Under the pieces are notes generated by a model, which was given only the letters and a program-made list of their open reading frames with translations, searched no databases and was not told the origin of the DNA. The translations under genes and the position numbers were made by a program. This document shows, piece after piece, positions 6,975 through 13,189 of a stretch of 27,770 nucleotides of DNA. The stretch covers positions 1 through 27,770 of the forward strand of contig CAZZKG010000051.1 of NCBI GenBank assembly GCA_964654825.1. The letters are read 5' to 3'. The stretch comes from CAZZKG01 sp964654825. Lineage in GTDB: Bacteria > Gemmatimonadota > CAZMKB01. Each line of letters begins with the position of its first letter. The first letter of the stretch is position 1.

Positions 6975-7835
6975 ATGAAGAAGGCCAGGGTATTCAGTGC
7001 CCATTTCAAAGACGAAGTACTCGATATTTACCTGAAAGAAATCGAGTCCTACCCCCTCATTGATCACCAGGAAGAAAAAAGGCTCGCCAGAAGAATCAGA
7101 AAGAAGGATCAATCCGCTTTCGAGAAACTCATCAGGTCAAATCTCCGCTTTGTTATCACCGTTGCCAAACGGTACCAGAACCGAGGGTTGAATCTGACAG
7201 ACCTCATTGCAGAGGGTAATGTCGGTCTGATCAAAGCAGCTCTCAGGTACGATGAAACAAAAGGAATTCGTTTCATCTCCTACGCGGTATGGTGGATTCG
7301 TCAATCAATCCTGCAGGCGCTCGCCGAACAATCGAGGATCTTCAGAGTTCCTATCAACAGGGCTGATGCGCTCCACAGGATCAAAAAAACCTCGAGCTCC
7401 ATGACACAGGACCTGGGGAGAGAACCGACACTCAGCGAGATCTCGAGGGAAATGGAGATCACGCAGGAAGAGGTCGGCAAGCTCCTCTCTATTCTCAAAA
7501 CACCGCTGTCACTGGACAATCCGCTCTTTATGGGAGATGACGACAGGAAATTTATCGAGTGTCTACCGGACAATGAGGATCATAGACCCGACGAAGTTGC
7601 GTTCGAGAAGATTCGGGTGGAAGTGATCGAAGATATCCTGGGGACACTCAAAGATAGGGAAACCAAGATCCTCAACCTTTATTACGGTCTCGGCGACAGG
7701 GATCCGATGACCCTTGAGGAAATCGGCGCAATCCTGGGTATCACGCGGGAGCGCGTCAGACAGATCAAGGAGAGGGCCCTCGAGAGGCTCAGACACGCCT
7801 CGAGAAGGAGGAAGCTGGAAGCGTACATACACTGA
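6975..7835 (+). CDS. RpoD/SigA-family sigma-70 factor without region 1.1
   Basis: This sigma factor directs RNA polymerase to -35/-10 promoters. In the 287 residues, region 1.2 starts the protein (DIYLKEIESYPLI). Region 2 follows, with the core-binding SNLRFVITVAKRYQNRG and the melting/-10 segment ending in YAVWWIRQSI. Region 3 comes next, and region 4 has DREtKILNLYYGL and the helix-turn-helix ITRERVRQIKERAL. Region 1.1 and the non-conserved spacer are missing, so it is either a short primary sigma, as in some phyla, or a group 2 sigma. ATG 6975 has AAAGGAGGG 11-12 nt upstream; the frame stays open back into carD. Transcription ends at the 7857-7890 terminator. The many TTGACW/TAWAAT promoters in the window are its probable type of target. 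Confidence 0.9.
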   Translation: MKKARVFSAHFKDEVLDIYLKEIESYPLIDHQEEKRLARRIRKKDQSAFEKLIRSNLRFVITVAKRYQNRGLNLTDLIAEGNVGLIKAALRYDETKGIRFISYAVWWIRQSILQALAEQSRIFRVPINRADALHRIKKTSSSMTQDLGREPTLSEISREMEITQEEVGKLLSILKTPLSLDNPLFMGDDDRKFIECLPDNEDHRPDEVAFEKIRVEVIEDILGTLKDRETKILNLYYGLGDRDPMTLEEIGAILGITRERVRQIKERALERLRHASRRRKLEAYIH

Positions 7836-7856
7836 GGATCATGAGAGCGAAAGGAG

Positions 7857-7890
7857 AAGCCGGGGTAGACACCTTACCCCGGCTTTTTAT
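7857..7890 (+). terminator. Intrinsic terminator of the carD-sigma operon
   Basis: AAGCCGGGGTA (7857-7867) pairs perfectly with TACCCCGGCTT (7875-7885) around a 7-nt loop, and the T run 7884-7888 follows. It begins 21 nt after the sigma stop codon. It is the clearest Rho-independent terminator in the window. Confidence 0.92.
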
Positions 7891-8147
7891 ACGGTTGTCA
7901 CGCAGGTTTTGTTACCTGGCGTGCGCAGGCGAAGCCCACCTGCCGGATCTTTACTACGCAACCTTCCGATTTCCGGGATTCCCAGTTTCCTCATTATTAT
8001 AGATCGATGTGAACCTTGCCCGCTTTTCTTCCCCCTGTGTACTATTCCCTGTACCGTGGTTCTGATGTATATTAGTTACGAGTGATCGGGATAAGGGTGA
8101 TCTGTTTCATCCCTCGGACTCAAAGGACATCACACAGGAGGAATTTC
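7891..8147. other. Gap between the sigma terminator and osmC
   Basis: No gene is visible here. A bulged hairpin, CACGCAGG against CCTGGCGTG, lies near 7899-7924. A second, GCAGG/CCTGC, follows immediately. I see no promoter pair as clear as those elsewhere; TATATT near 8067 lacks a good -35 box. The osmC promoter is therefore not placed. Confidence 0.35.
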
Positions 8148-8558
8148 ATGCCATATCATGTGAACTGGACGGAGGATCTCGCTTTCGAGGGCACGACACC
8201 GGATGGGTTGAAGATACACATGGACGCTTCTCCTGAATTCGGAGGGAAGGGGAGAGGGCCCAGACCCGCCGAGCTCCTCCTCCTCGGACTCGGGGGCTGT
8301 ACCGGGATGGACGTCGTCTCTATCCTCAAAAAGAAGAGGGCAGAGATCGAGAGCCTGGAACTCGAAATCGAAGCCGAACGATCGACCGAGCACCCCAAGG
8401 TATTTACGAAGATCAATGTTACCTTCATTGTCACTGGTGAGGACCTCAAAGAGTCGGATGTGGCGAGGGCGATCGAACTCTCGACGGAAAAATACTGTGT
8501 CGTGGGATCTATGCTCAAGCAGGCATGCCCCGTGGAATACAACTGGACGATCAGGTAG
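8148..8558 (+). CDS. OsmC/Ohr-family peroxide-detoxifying protein
   Basis: OsmC-family proteins reduce organic hydroperoxides and some act on other small electrophiles, using a cysteine pair at the dimer interface. This 136-residue protein keeps both: Cys51 in GLGGCTGMDV and Cys117 in KYCVVGSML. The N-terminal half also carries FGGKGRGPRPAEL, typical of the fold. ATG 8148 is chosen because AGGAGG (8136-8141) lies 6 nt upstream. It sits 130 nt ahead of a flavin reductase-like gene on the same strand, so it may belong to a small redox-stress cluster. Whether it is OsmC or an OsmC-like sulfur-handling variant cannot be told from sequence alone. Confidence 0.88.
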   Translation: MPYHVNWTEDLAFEGTTPDGLKIHMDASPEFGGKGRGPRPAELLLLGLGGCTGMDVVSILKKKRAEIESLELEIEAERSTEHPKVFTKINVTFIVTGEDLKESDVARAIELSTEKYCVVGSMLKQACPVEYNWTIR

Positions 8559-8688
8559 TGCGAAGTCCATTGTCATACCCTGCCTGAGAAGAGCTTTCGA
8601 AACACTCGATGAGCTCGAAGGTGGAAATACCGGAGAGTGAAGGGATAGTGGCGCCTGTGTCATTTGGATTTGCCGACGGAGATGTGAG

Positions 8689-9246
8689 ATGAAAGAGGAG
8701 ATAAGCAAAAACCGTTTCAACAGGCTGATCAATCATGGCCCGGTGCTCCTGCTTACGACCGAAGAGAAAGGAAAGCCGAATGCGATGGCGATCGCCTGGT
8801 ACGCACCGGTGAGTCACGATCCTCCTCTTCTGGGGGTGGCCGTCTCCCCGGGGAATTATTCCCACAGGCTCATCGACAACAGTGGAGAATTCGTCCTCAA
8901 CGTTCCCACGCGAAAACTCGCAGGGGAGGTTCATTTCTGCGGGACGACTCATGGGACTGATGTGGACAAGTTCAGGGAAACGGGTCTCTCGCCGACAGCT
9001 TCCGGCATCGTGAGTGCCCCGCACATCGAGGAGTGTATCGGCCACATCGAGTGCCAGGTGAAGGAGGTGATTCAAACGGGGGATCACTCGCTGTTCATCA
9101 GTGATGTCAAGCTCGTCGTGGTGGAGTCCGATCTGTTAGATGAGGTGTGGTGTATCGAAGACGAGGAGCTCCTCACGCTCCACCACCTCGGTGGTGAGTA
9201 TTACGCACTCCTAGGCAGGAGACAACAAATTGATTTACTCAGATAG
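8689..9246 (+). CDS. Flavin reductase-like FMN-binding split-barrel protein
   Basis: Proteins of this family bind FMN in a split barrel and transfer electrons from NAD(P)H to flavin or to a partner. The 185-residue sequence has the family opening LLLTTEEKGKPNAMAIAWYAPVS, the cofactor loop PPLLGVAVSPGNYSHRLI, then GEFVLNVPT and a late GEYYALLGR. A GGAG (8678-8681) stands 7 nt before the ATG. It lies between OsmC and the polyamine genes on one strand, but gaps of 116-130 nt make operon membership uncertain. The physiological substrate is unknown. A cysteine in VHFCGTTHG may be functional. Confidence 0.85.
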   Translation: MKEEISKNRFNRLINHGPVLLLTTEEKGKPNAMAIAWYAPVSHDPPLLGVAVSPGNYSHRLIDNSGEFVLNVPTRKLAGEVHFCGTTHGTDVDKFRETGLSPTASGIVSAPHIEECIGHIECQVKEVIQTGDHSLFISDVKLVVVESDLLDEVWCIEDEELLTLHHLGGEYYALLGRRQQIDLLR

Positions 9247-9362
9247 CAGAAAATCGATGTCCGTCCCTTTTTTACCGAACTTCGAACAGGATGAAATGAG
9301 CATGCCATCCGGTGACCGGCTCGCACTGTTGCCCGGCAGGATTTCACAGGGAGGGTTATGTG

Positions 9363-9887
9363 ATGATTAATATGCCGAAGGATCATCCAGAGGGAACAGA
9401 TCATGAATCTTTGCCGGGATGGTTTCACGGAATGGTTCCCAGGACGATTTTTCTTACCGTCGGGGCGGCAGAGGGTGGGTCGAGCCTCAATGCCTTCGAC
9501 AACGCACTGCTCGATGCGGATATAGGTGATCTCAATCTGATCAAAGTCTCGAGTATCGCTCCTCCCGGTGTCAGGATTGTCGATCCCTATGTCATAGATC
9601 CCGGTACCATCGTTCCGGTCGTGTACACGGATGAGATAAGCCACCAGGCCGGGGAGCGGATCGCCTGCGCCATTGCCGTGGGGCTGGCGGGTGACGGCGG
9701 CTGTGGTCTCATCATGGAATATTCAGGGTCGGGAGACGCGCACCTCGCAGAAGCCATGGTGAGGAATATGCTTGAAGAAGGTTTTGCAAGCCGGGGGCGC
9801 GAGCTCGGTGAAGTGAGTGTCATGATATCCGAGCATATCGTGAAACAGCTGGGGGCGGTAGTAGCCGCCTGCGTCTTCGGATTCTGA
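9363..9887 (+). CDS. Pyruvoyl-dependent arginine decarboxylase
   Basis: This enzyme converts arginine to agmatine plus CO2 using a pyruvoyl group made by self-cleavage. The cleavage motif is KVSSIAPPG, with the predicted break between Ser63 and Ser64; Ser64 becomes the pyruvoyl residue. The catalytic region also has IMEYSGSG with the family glutamate. The 174 residues fit the PvlArgDC family of archaea and some bacteria. The start is taken as ATG 9363, 7 nt after GGGAGGG (9349-9355); GTG 9360 is possible. The next gene, 27 nt downstream, is spermidine synthase, so this is a polyamine operon. No agmatinase or AdoMet decarboxylase gene is in the window. Confidence 0.93.
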   Translation: MINMPKDHPEGTDHESLPGWFHGMVPRTIFLTVGAAEGGSSLNAFDNALLDADIGDLNLIKVSSIAPPGVRIVDPYVIDPGTIVPVVYTDEISHQAGERIACAIAVGLAGDGGCGLIMEYSGSGDAHLAEAMVRNMLEEGFASRGRELGEVSVMISEHIVKQLGAVVAACVFGF

Positions 9888-9914
9888 TCAGCATTTCGAG
9901 TACGGGGGTAACAG

Positions 9915-10742
9915 ATGTCGTTTTATTTCATCGAGGAATATGAGCAGGGTTTCGGGTTGAGCTTTCAAATAGAAAAAATTCTTCATGTAGAGCAGTCGAA
10001 ATATCAGCACATAGTGGTGTTCGAAACGAAAACCCACGGGGTTGTCCTGACCCTCGACGGATTGGTCATGACAACGGAGAAGGATGAGTACTATTACCAC
10101 GAGTCGCTCATCCACACTCCCATGCGTGTGGCCTCCGATCCGAAGAAGATCCTCATCATCGGAGGGGGCGACGGCGGATCGGCCAGGGAGGCACTCCGGT
10201 ACGACGAGGTCGAGAGAGTCGACATGGTGGAGATCGACGAAAAGGTTGTGGAAGTTTCCCGGAAGTACATGTCGAAGCTCAGCTCGAGTCTCGATGACCC
10301 GAGGCTCAATTTGAAAATCGTCGATGGGGTCAGTTATGTCCGTGGGTGCCGGGACACCTACGATGTCATCATAGTCGATTCGACCGATCCGATCGGGGCC
10401 GCGATCGCTCTTTTCTCAGAGCCGTTTTACAGCAACTGCTGCCGGATCATGGACGAGGAGGGGGCTTTTGCGGCTCAGACCGAGTCTCCCCTCTACCAGA
10501 CAGAGGCGATGGCTCCCATCTACCGGAATCTCAACCGGGCGTTCCCCAGGGTGGAGCCCTATTTCGGACCCGCACCTTCATACGGTGGGCAGTGGAGTTA
10601 TGTCCTCGCCACGAAAGGTAAAGATCCCGCACGACCCCGCGAAAGGGCACCCATCCCCGGTCTCAGGTATTACAACGAGAGCGTCCATCAAGGTATGTTT
10701 CACCTGCCCGAGAATGTGAAAGAGGTTACTGGCAGGAAGTAG
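9915..10742 (+). CDS. speE: Polyamine aminopropyltransferase (spermidine synthase)
   Basis: SpeE moves the aminopropyl group of decarboxylated AdoMet onto an amine, usually putrescine, to make spermidine. The 275-residue protein has the N-terminal beta domain, then the Rossmann motif GGGDGGSARE, the acidic MVEIDEKVVE, and the active-site loop VDSTDPIG. The start follows GGGGGTAA by a few nucleotides. It lies 27 nt after the arginine decarboxylase and faces the convergent fmdB gene across 41 nt. Because the neighbour makes agmatine and no agmatinase is seen, agmatine may be its acceptor, as in the Thermus/archaeal route. Homology alone cannot settle the substrate. Confidence 0.92.
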   Translation: MSFYFIEEYEQGFGLSFQIEKILHVEQSKYQHIVVFETKTHGVVLTLDGLVMTTEKDEYYYHESLIHTPMRVASDPKKILIIGGGDGGSAREALRYDEVERVDMVEIDEKVVEVSRKYMSKLSSSLDDPRLNLKIVDGVSYVRGCRDTYDVIIVDSTDPIGAAIALFSEPFYSNCCRIMDEEGAFAAQTESPLYQTEAMAPIYRNLNRAFPRVEPYFGPAPSYGGQWSYVLATKGKDPARPRERAPIPGLRYYNESVHQGMFHLPENVKEVTGRK

Positions 10743-10783
10743 TTAACAACTTAACCGCTGGATCGACCGATCCCCTACGACGC

Positions 10784-10981
10784 TCAGCCGAATCCAGACG
10801 ACCTGCCCGGTCCGCATGAGCTGTCTCCGGCTGGGAAAAATGAGCTGAAATTGCTGAGTACCCGCCTGACACTCTTCTGGCCGCATGATGGGCACTGGAC
10901 CTCCTGGTCCTCTTCACCCGACCTGTGCAGTTTTTCGAAGAGCGTATTGCAGTTTGTGCAGATATATTCGTAAATAGGCAT
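10784..10981 (-). CDS. FmdB-family zinc ribbon protein
   Basis: This 65-residue protein begins MPIYEYIC, the hallmark of the FmdB family. It has two CxxC knuckles, Cys8/Cys11 and Cys30/Cys33, which should bind one zinc ion, and one extra cysteine at residue 56. The tail is Ser/Gly-rich. FmdB proteins were named in a formamidase cluster, and their function is poorly known. The ATG at 10979-10981 is preceded by GGAGAGGTGAAG; an upstream GTG 18 nt earlier overlaps that site and is less likely. It is the last gene of the arsR operon and begins 29 nt after the TAG of the candidate selenoprotein. Confidence 0.88.
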   Translation of the reverse strand: MPIYEYICTNCNTLFEKLHRSGEEDQEVQCPSCGQKSVRRVLSNFSSFFPAGDSSCGPGRSSGFG

Positions 10982-11010
10982 TACTTCACCTCTCCTCAAG
11001 AACTGTAATT

Positions 11011-11157
11011 CTATTTATGTGGTGGTTCTTGTTCATGTCGAGACTCGACATCACATGATTCAGCTACTCACGTGGACACACCCATCCGTGGAAGGAGATA
11101 CCTGGATATCAGGTACCATGCGATCAGGAACAACGGAATTGTAATCCAGTTACTCAT
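11011..11157 (-). CDS. Candidate small membrane selenoprotein with in-frame UGA
   Basis: On the minus strand an ATG (11155-11157), preceded by GAGGTGA with a 5-nt gap, opens 29 codons that encode a hydrophobic helix (about residues 4-23, ITIPLFLIAWYLI) ending LLPRMGVST. The next codon is TGA (11068-11070), followed by 18 sense codons to TAG (11011-11013). With TGA read as selenocysteine the product is 48 residues, with U30 and Cys35 in TUVAESC and a short polar tail. A SECIS-like hairpin follows the TGA. It lies between arsR and fmdB with ribosome-site spacing, so it is expressed as part of that operon. I recall small membrane proteins with a Cys-x4-Cys after a GV[PS]T turn near ArsR genes, but I cannot verify that. 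The alternative is a 29-residue membrane peptide that ends at TGA. Confidence 0.6.
11035..11051 (-). promoter_or_regulatory. Bacterial SECIS-like hairpin after the UGA codon
   Basis: On the minus strand ATGTCGA (11045-11051) pairs perfectly with TCGACAT (11035-11041) around GTC (11042-11044). Opening the top pairs gives the loop AGUCU, close to the AGGUCU apex of the E. coli fdhF SECIS. The stem begins 16 nt after the TGA, and the loop guanine is about 24 nt after it, within the usual bacterial spacing. The hairpin is inside the open frame, as SelB-dependent decoding requires. The sequence and spacing are seen directly; the SECIS function is inferred. Confidence 0.6.
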
Positions 11158-11188
11158 TGCGCTCACCTCTTTTTTATGTGACAGATTC

Positions 11189-11202
11189 CGGTATACCGGA
11201 TT
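11189..11202. repeat. 14-bp perfect palindrome between arsR and the selenoprotein
   Basis: TCCGGTATACCGGA is fully palindromic. In the minus-strand transcript it folds as a 5-bp hairpin with a UAUA loop, 32 nt upstream of the selenoprotein start. No U tract follows at once, so it is not a standard terminator. It may be an mRNA processing or stability element, or an operator site for a dimeric regulator. Confidence 0.5.
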
Positions 11203-11242
11203 CTCATCTTACGCATTTCAGCCGACCCGTGCGCCGCGGAAT

Positions 11243-11650
11243 TCATCCGACCTGTACACCGAGGTTGTCGACGCTCTGATCGATCGCGATCGAACTGCGT
11301 TTGTCTTCATAGCGGCTGCGTATGTCATTGCAGATGCAGTCGCAGATCCCGAATACGGTCTCGTTCCTCAGGCTGTAATACACCAGGGTGCCGACTTTTC
11401 GTCTCTCGAGGAGACCTGCTTTCTTCATCATCGTGAGGTGTTTGGACACGTTGGCGGTGGTGGTCCCCGTCAATGAAGTCAGATCACCGACCGTCAGTTC
11501 CCGCTCACGTAGCGCCAGCAGCAGTTCGAGCCGCACCGGTTCTGACAGAATCTTGAAAAATTCCGCCAGTTCTAAGATCATGGCGATATTCATGCCGCTT
11601 TTCTCTAATCCGGATTCAGGTGTCTGATTTTCCGACGGATTTCCCGACAC
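11243..11650 (-). CDS. ArsR/SmtB-family repressor with a C-terminal CxCxC
   Basis: This is a winged-helix repressor of about 135 residues. The DNA-binding core covers residues 30-95 (FFKILSEPVRLELLLAL, LTVGDLTSLTGTTTANVSKHLTMMKKAGLL, VGTLVYYSL). The recognition region lacks the metal-binding CxC of classical ArsR. A Cys103-Asp-Cys105-Ile-Cys107 cluster occurs after the wing, in the region of the C-terminal dimer helix, and could sense metal, thiols or oxidants. The start is GTG 11650 because AGGAG lies 7 nt upstream; GTG 11665 overlaps that site. It has its own promoter at 11709-11737 and heads an operon with the candidate selenoprotein and fmdB, which it probably autoregulates. Confidence 0.88.
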   Translation of the reverse strand: MSGNPSENQTPESGLEKSGMNIAMILELAEFFKILSEPVRLELLLALRERELTVGDLTSLTGTTTANVSKHLTMMKKAGLLERRKVGTLVYYSLRNETVFGICDCICNDIRSRYEDKRSSIAIDQSVDNLGVQVG

Positions 11651-11708
11651 GGCAGATCTCCTCACGGATTAAGCTTTACTGTTTAACTACACTCTCAAAT
11701 TTCATATA

Positions 11709-11737
11709 ATGATAAGTATTTTGACCGCCCCTGTCAA
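11709..11737 (-). promoter_or_regulatory. arsR operon promoter with overlapping dyad
   Basis: On the minus strand TTGACA (11732-11737) is followed by a 17-nt spacer and TATCAT (11709-11714). The predicted start is near 11702, about 50 nt before arsR. A small dyad, TCAT-ATA-ATGA (11702-11712), overlaps the -10 box and start site, where an ArsR-type autorepressor would bind. The dyad arms are only 4 bp, so the operator call is weak. Confidence 0.65.
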
Positions 11738-11843
11738 GGCCCCGTTGCTAACCGGTAGAGGATTTCAGGAAACTCGTTACGTCATTGCTGTCCCCTGTCC
11801 GCACACTCTCCATGCCCACATCCACGACTCGCATCCACGACGT

Positions 11844-11872
11844 TTGACATCCCCGCCTGTTTCTGGTAAAAT
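11844..11872 (+). promoter_or_regulatory. Sigma-70 promoter for the secreted phosphatase
   Basis: TTGACA (11844-11849, perfect) and TAAAAT (11867-11872, five of six) are 17 nt apart, with TGG directly before the -10 box, an extended -10. The start near 11879 gives a leader of about 30 nt. It is divergent from the arsR promoter, with about 105 nt between the two -35 boxes. The intervening 11738-11843 holds nothing I recognise. Confidence 0.75.
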
Positions 11873-11910
11873 AAGACTTCACTGCGTGATTACTCGAGCC
11901 GGAGGTGTGG

Positions 11911-13188
11911 ATGCGTAAGGGTCGCCGGGCTTTTTTTGTTTTTTGTCTGTTTCTGCTGATCGCAACCGGTGCTGCTCTGCTCCCGGCAGGCTATGGCGAG
12001 ACACGCGCTGCTGAAAACGGCTGCCCCGTCCCGGAGACTCTCGAGGCCGGTCCTGAGCTGTCTTCTTATTCGCAGAACGCGGTCACGAGGGGTCTGTTCC
12101 GAAAAGCTCCGTACCTGATCTATCCCGGTACCAGTACCGATATGCAGGTGATCTGGCAGCTCGATTCTACCGCGACCTGTGAGATAGCCTGGGGAATAGA
12201 TCCGTCATACCCTTCGGGCGTGGCTGAAACCGTCGAATACGGGGATGACCATCAGCACAGCTACACCATACCAGATCTCACCCCCGGAGAACGTTACTTC
12301 TACCGGGTCACGGCGGGAGATGAAAACGAATGGGGGATGTTCCGTGCGGCGCCCGCTGCTGAGACGAGCAGAATAGGTTTCATCGCCTACGGCGACACAC
12401 GGTCGAATCCGGCCGTTCACGATTCAGTCGCGGCGGGCATGATCTCCTTCATCCTCGAGCATCCGCTCTTTCATACCTTCGTTCTCTCCGTCGGCGATCT
12501 AGTTTACAATGGCAACAGGGAGACCGACTGGGACAACCAGTTTTTCGATCCGGCATATCCATTCATCCAGGCGATCCTGGCGAACGCCCCGTACCAGACC
12601 GCCCGGGGAAACCACGACGGATCGGGTACGTTGTTCGGAAAGTATTTTCCGTATCCTTTCGCAGGCGGCACTTACTGGTCGTTCGATTATGGACCGGCCC
12701 ATTTCACAGTCATCGATCAGTACACGCCGGGTCCCGAACAACTCGTGTGGATAGCGAACGACCTCGCAACGACGGATAAACCGTGGAAGTTCATTGTGCT
12801 GCACGAACCGGGATGGTCCGCCGGCGGGCACGGAAATGACGAAGATGTCCAGACATACATTCAGCCGCTCTGCGAAGAGTACGGCGTGACGATAGTATTT
12901 GCCGGCCACAATCATTACTACGCCAGAGCGGTGGTCAACGGTGTGCATCACGTAACTACGGGCGGCGGCGGCGCCCCGCTCTACCAGCCGAATCCGGGGT
13001 ACCCGAATGTCGTCGCATCGAGCAAGAGTTATCACTTCTGCACCGTCGAAATAGACGGCAACATCATCGAGTTCGATGCCATGAAGCCCGATGGCGAGAT
13101 CATCGATTCGTTCACCGGTTATCTCGACCCCCTCTTCACCGGTGGAGAGGGCCACGCCGTGCCGGTCGTACTCTCGTTCTCGCCTTGA
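11911..13188 (+). CDS. Secreted purple-acid-phosphatase-like metallophosphoesterase
   Basis: The product is predicted to hydrolyse phosphate esters outside the cytoplasm with a two-metal centre. Residues 1-33 form a signal peptide (MRKGRR, then a hydrophobic core and an alanine-rich end). Residues 65-150 resemble the fibronectin-like N domain of purple acid phosphatases (APYLIYPG, LTPGERYFYRV). The metallophosphatase domain then carries YGDTR, VGDLVYNG, GNHD, VLHEPGWSAGGHG and GHNHYYAR, giving the full set of metal ligands. The C terminus, after IDGNIIEFDAM, is short and has no cell-wall anchor. ATG 11911 has GGAGG 5 nt upstream; GTG 11905 is unlikely. It ends 1 nt before the convergent SSADH gene, with no terminator between them. 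Confidence 0.9.
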   Translation: MRKGRRAFFVFCLFLLIATGAALLPAGYGETRAAENGCPVPETLEAGPELSSYSQNAVTRGLFRKAPYLIYPGTSTDMQVIWQLDSTATCEIAWGIDPSYPSGVAETVEYGDDHQHSYTIPDLTPGERYFYRVTAGDENEWGMFRAAPAAETSRIGFIAYGDTRSNPAVHDSVAAGMISFILEHPLFHTFVLSVGDLVYNGNRETDWDNQFFDPAYPFIQAILANAPYQTARGNHDGSGTLFGKYFPYPFAGGTYWSFDYGPAHFTVIDQYTPGPEQLVWIANDLATTDKPWKFIVLHEPGWSAGGHGNDEDVQTYIQPLCEEYGVTIVFAGHNHYYARAVVNGVHHVTTGGGGAPLYQPNPGYPNVVASSKSYHFCTVEIDGNIIEFDAMKPDGEIIDSFTGYLDPLFTGGEGHAVPVVLSFSP

Positions 13189-13189
13189 C

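Noticed and set aside
11204..11245. Read-through of the arsR TGA stop as a second selenocysteine
   Set aside because: The frame stays open for 12 codons and includes one Cys, but there is no SECIS-like hairpin at the right distance, and ArsR already has its full domain before the TGA.
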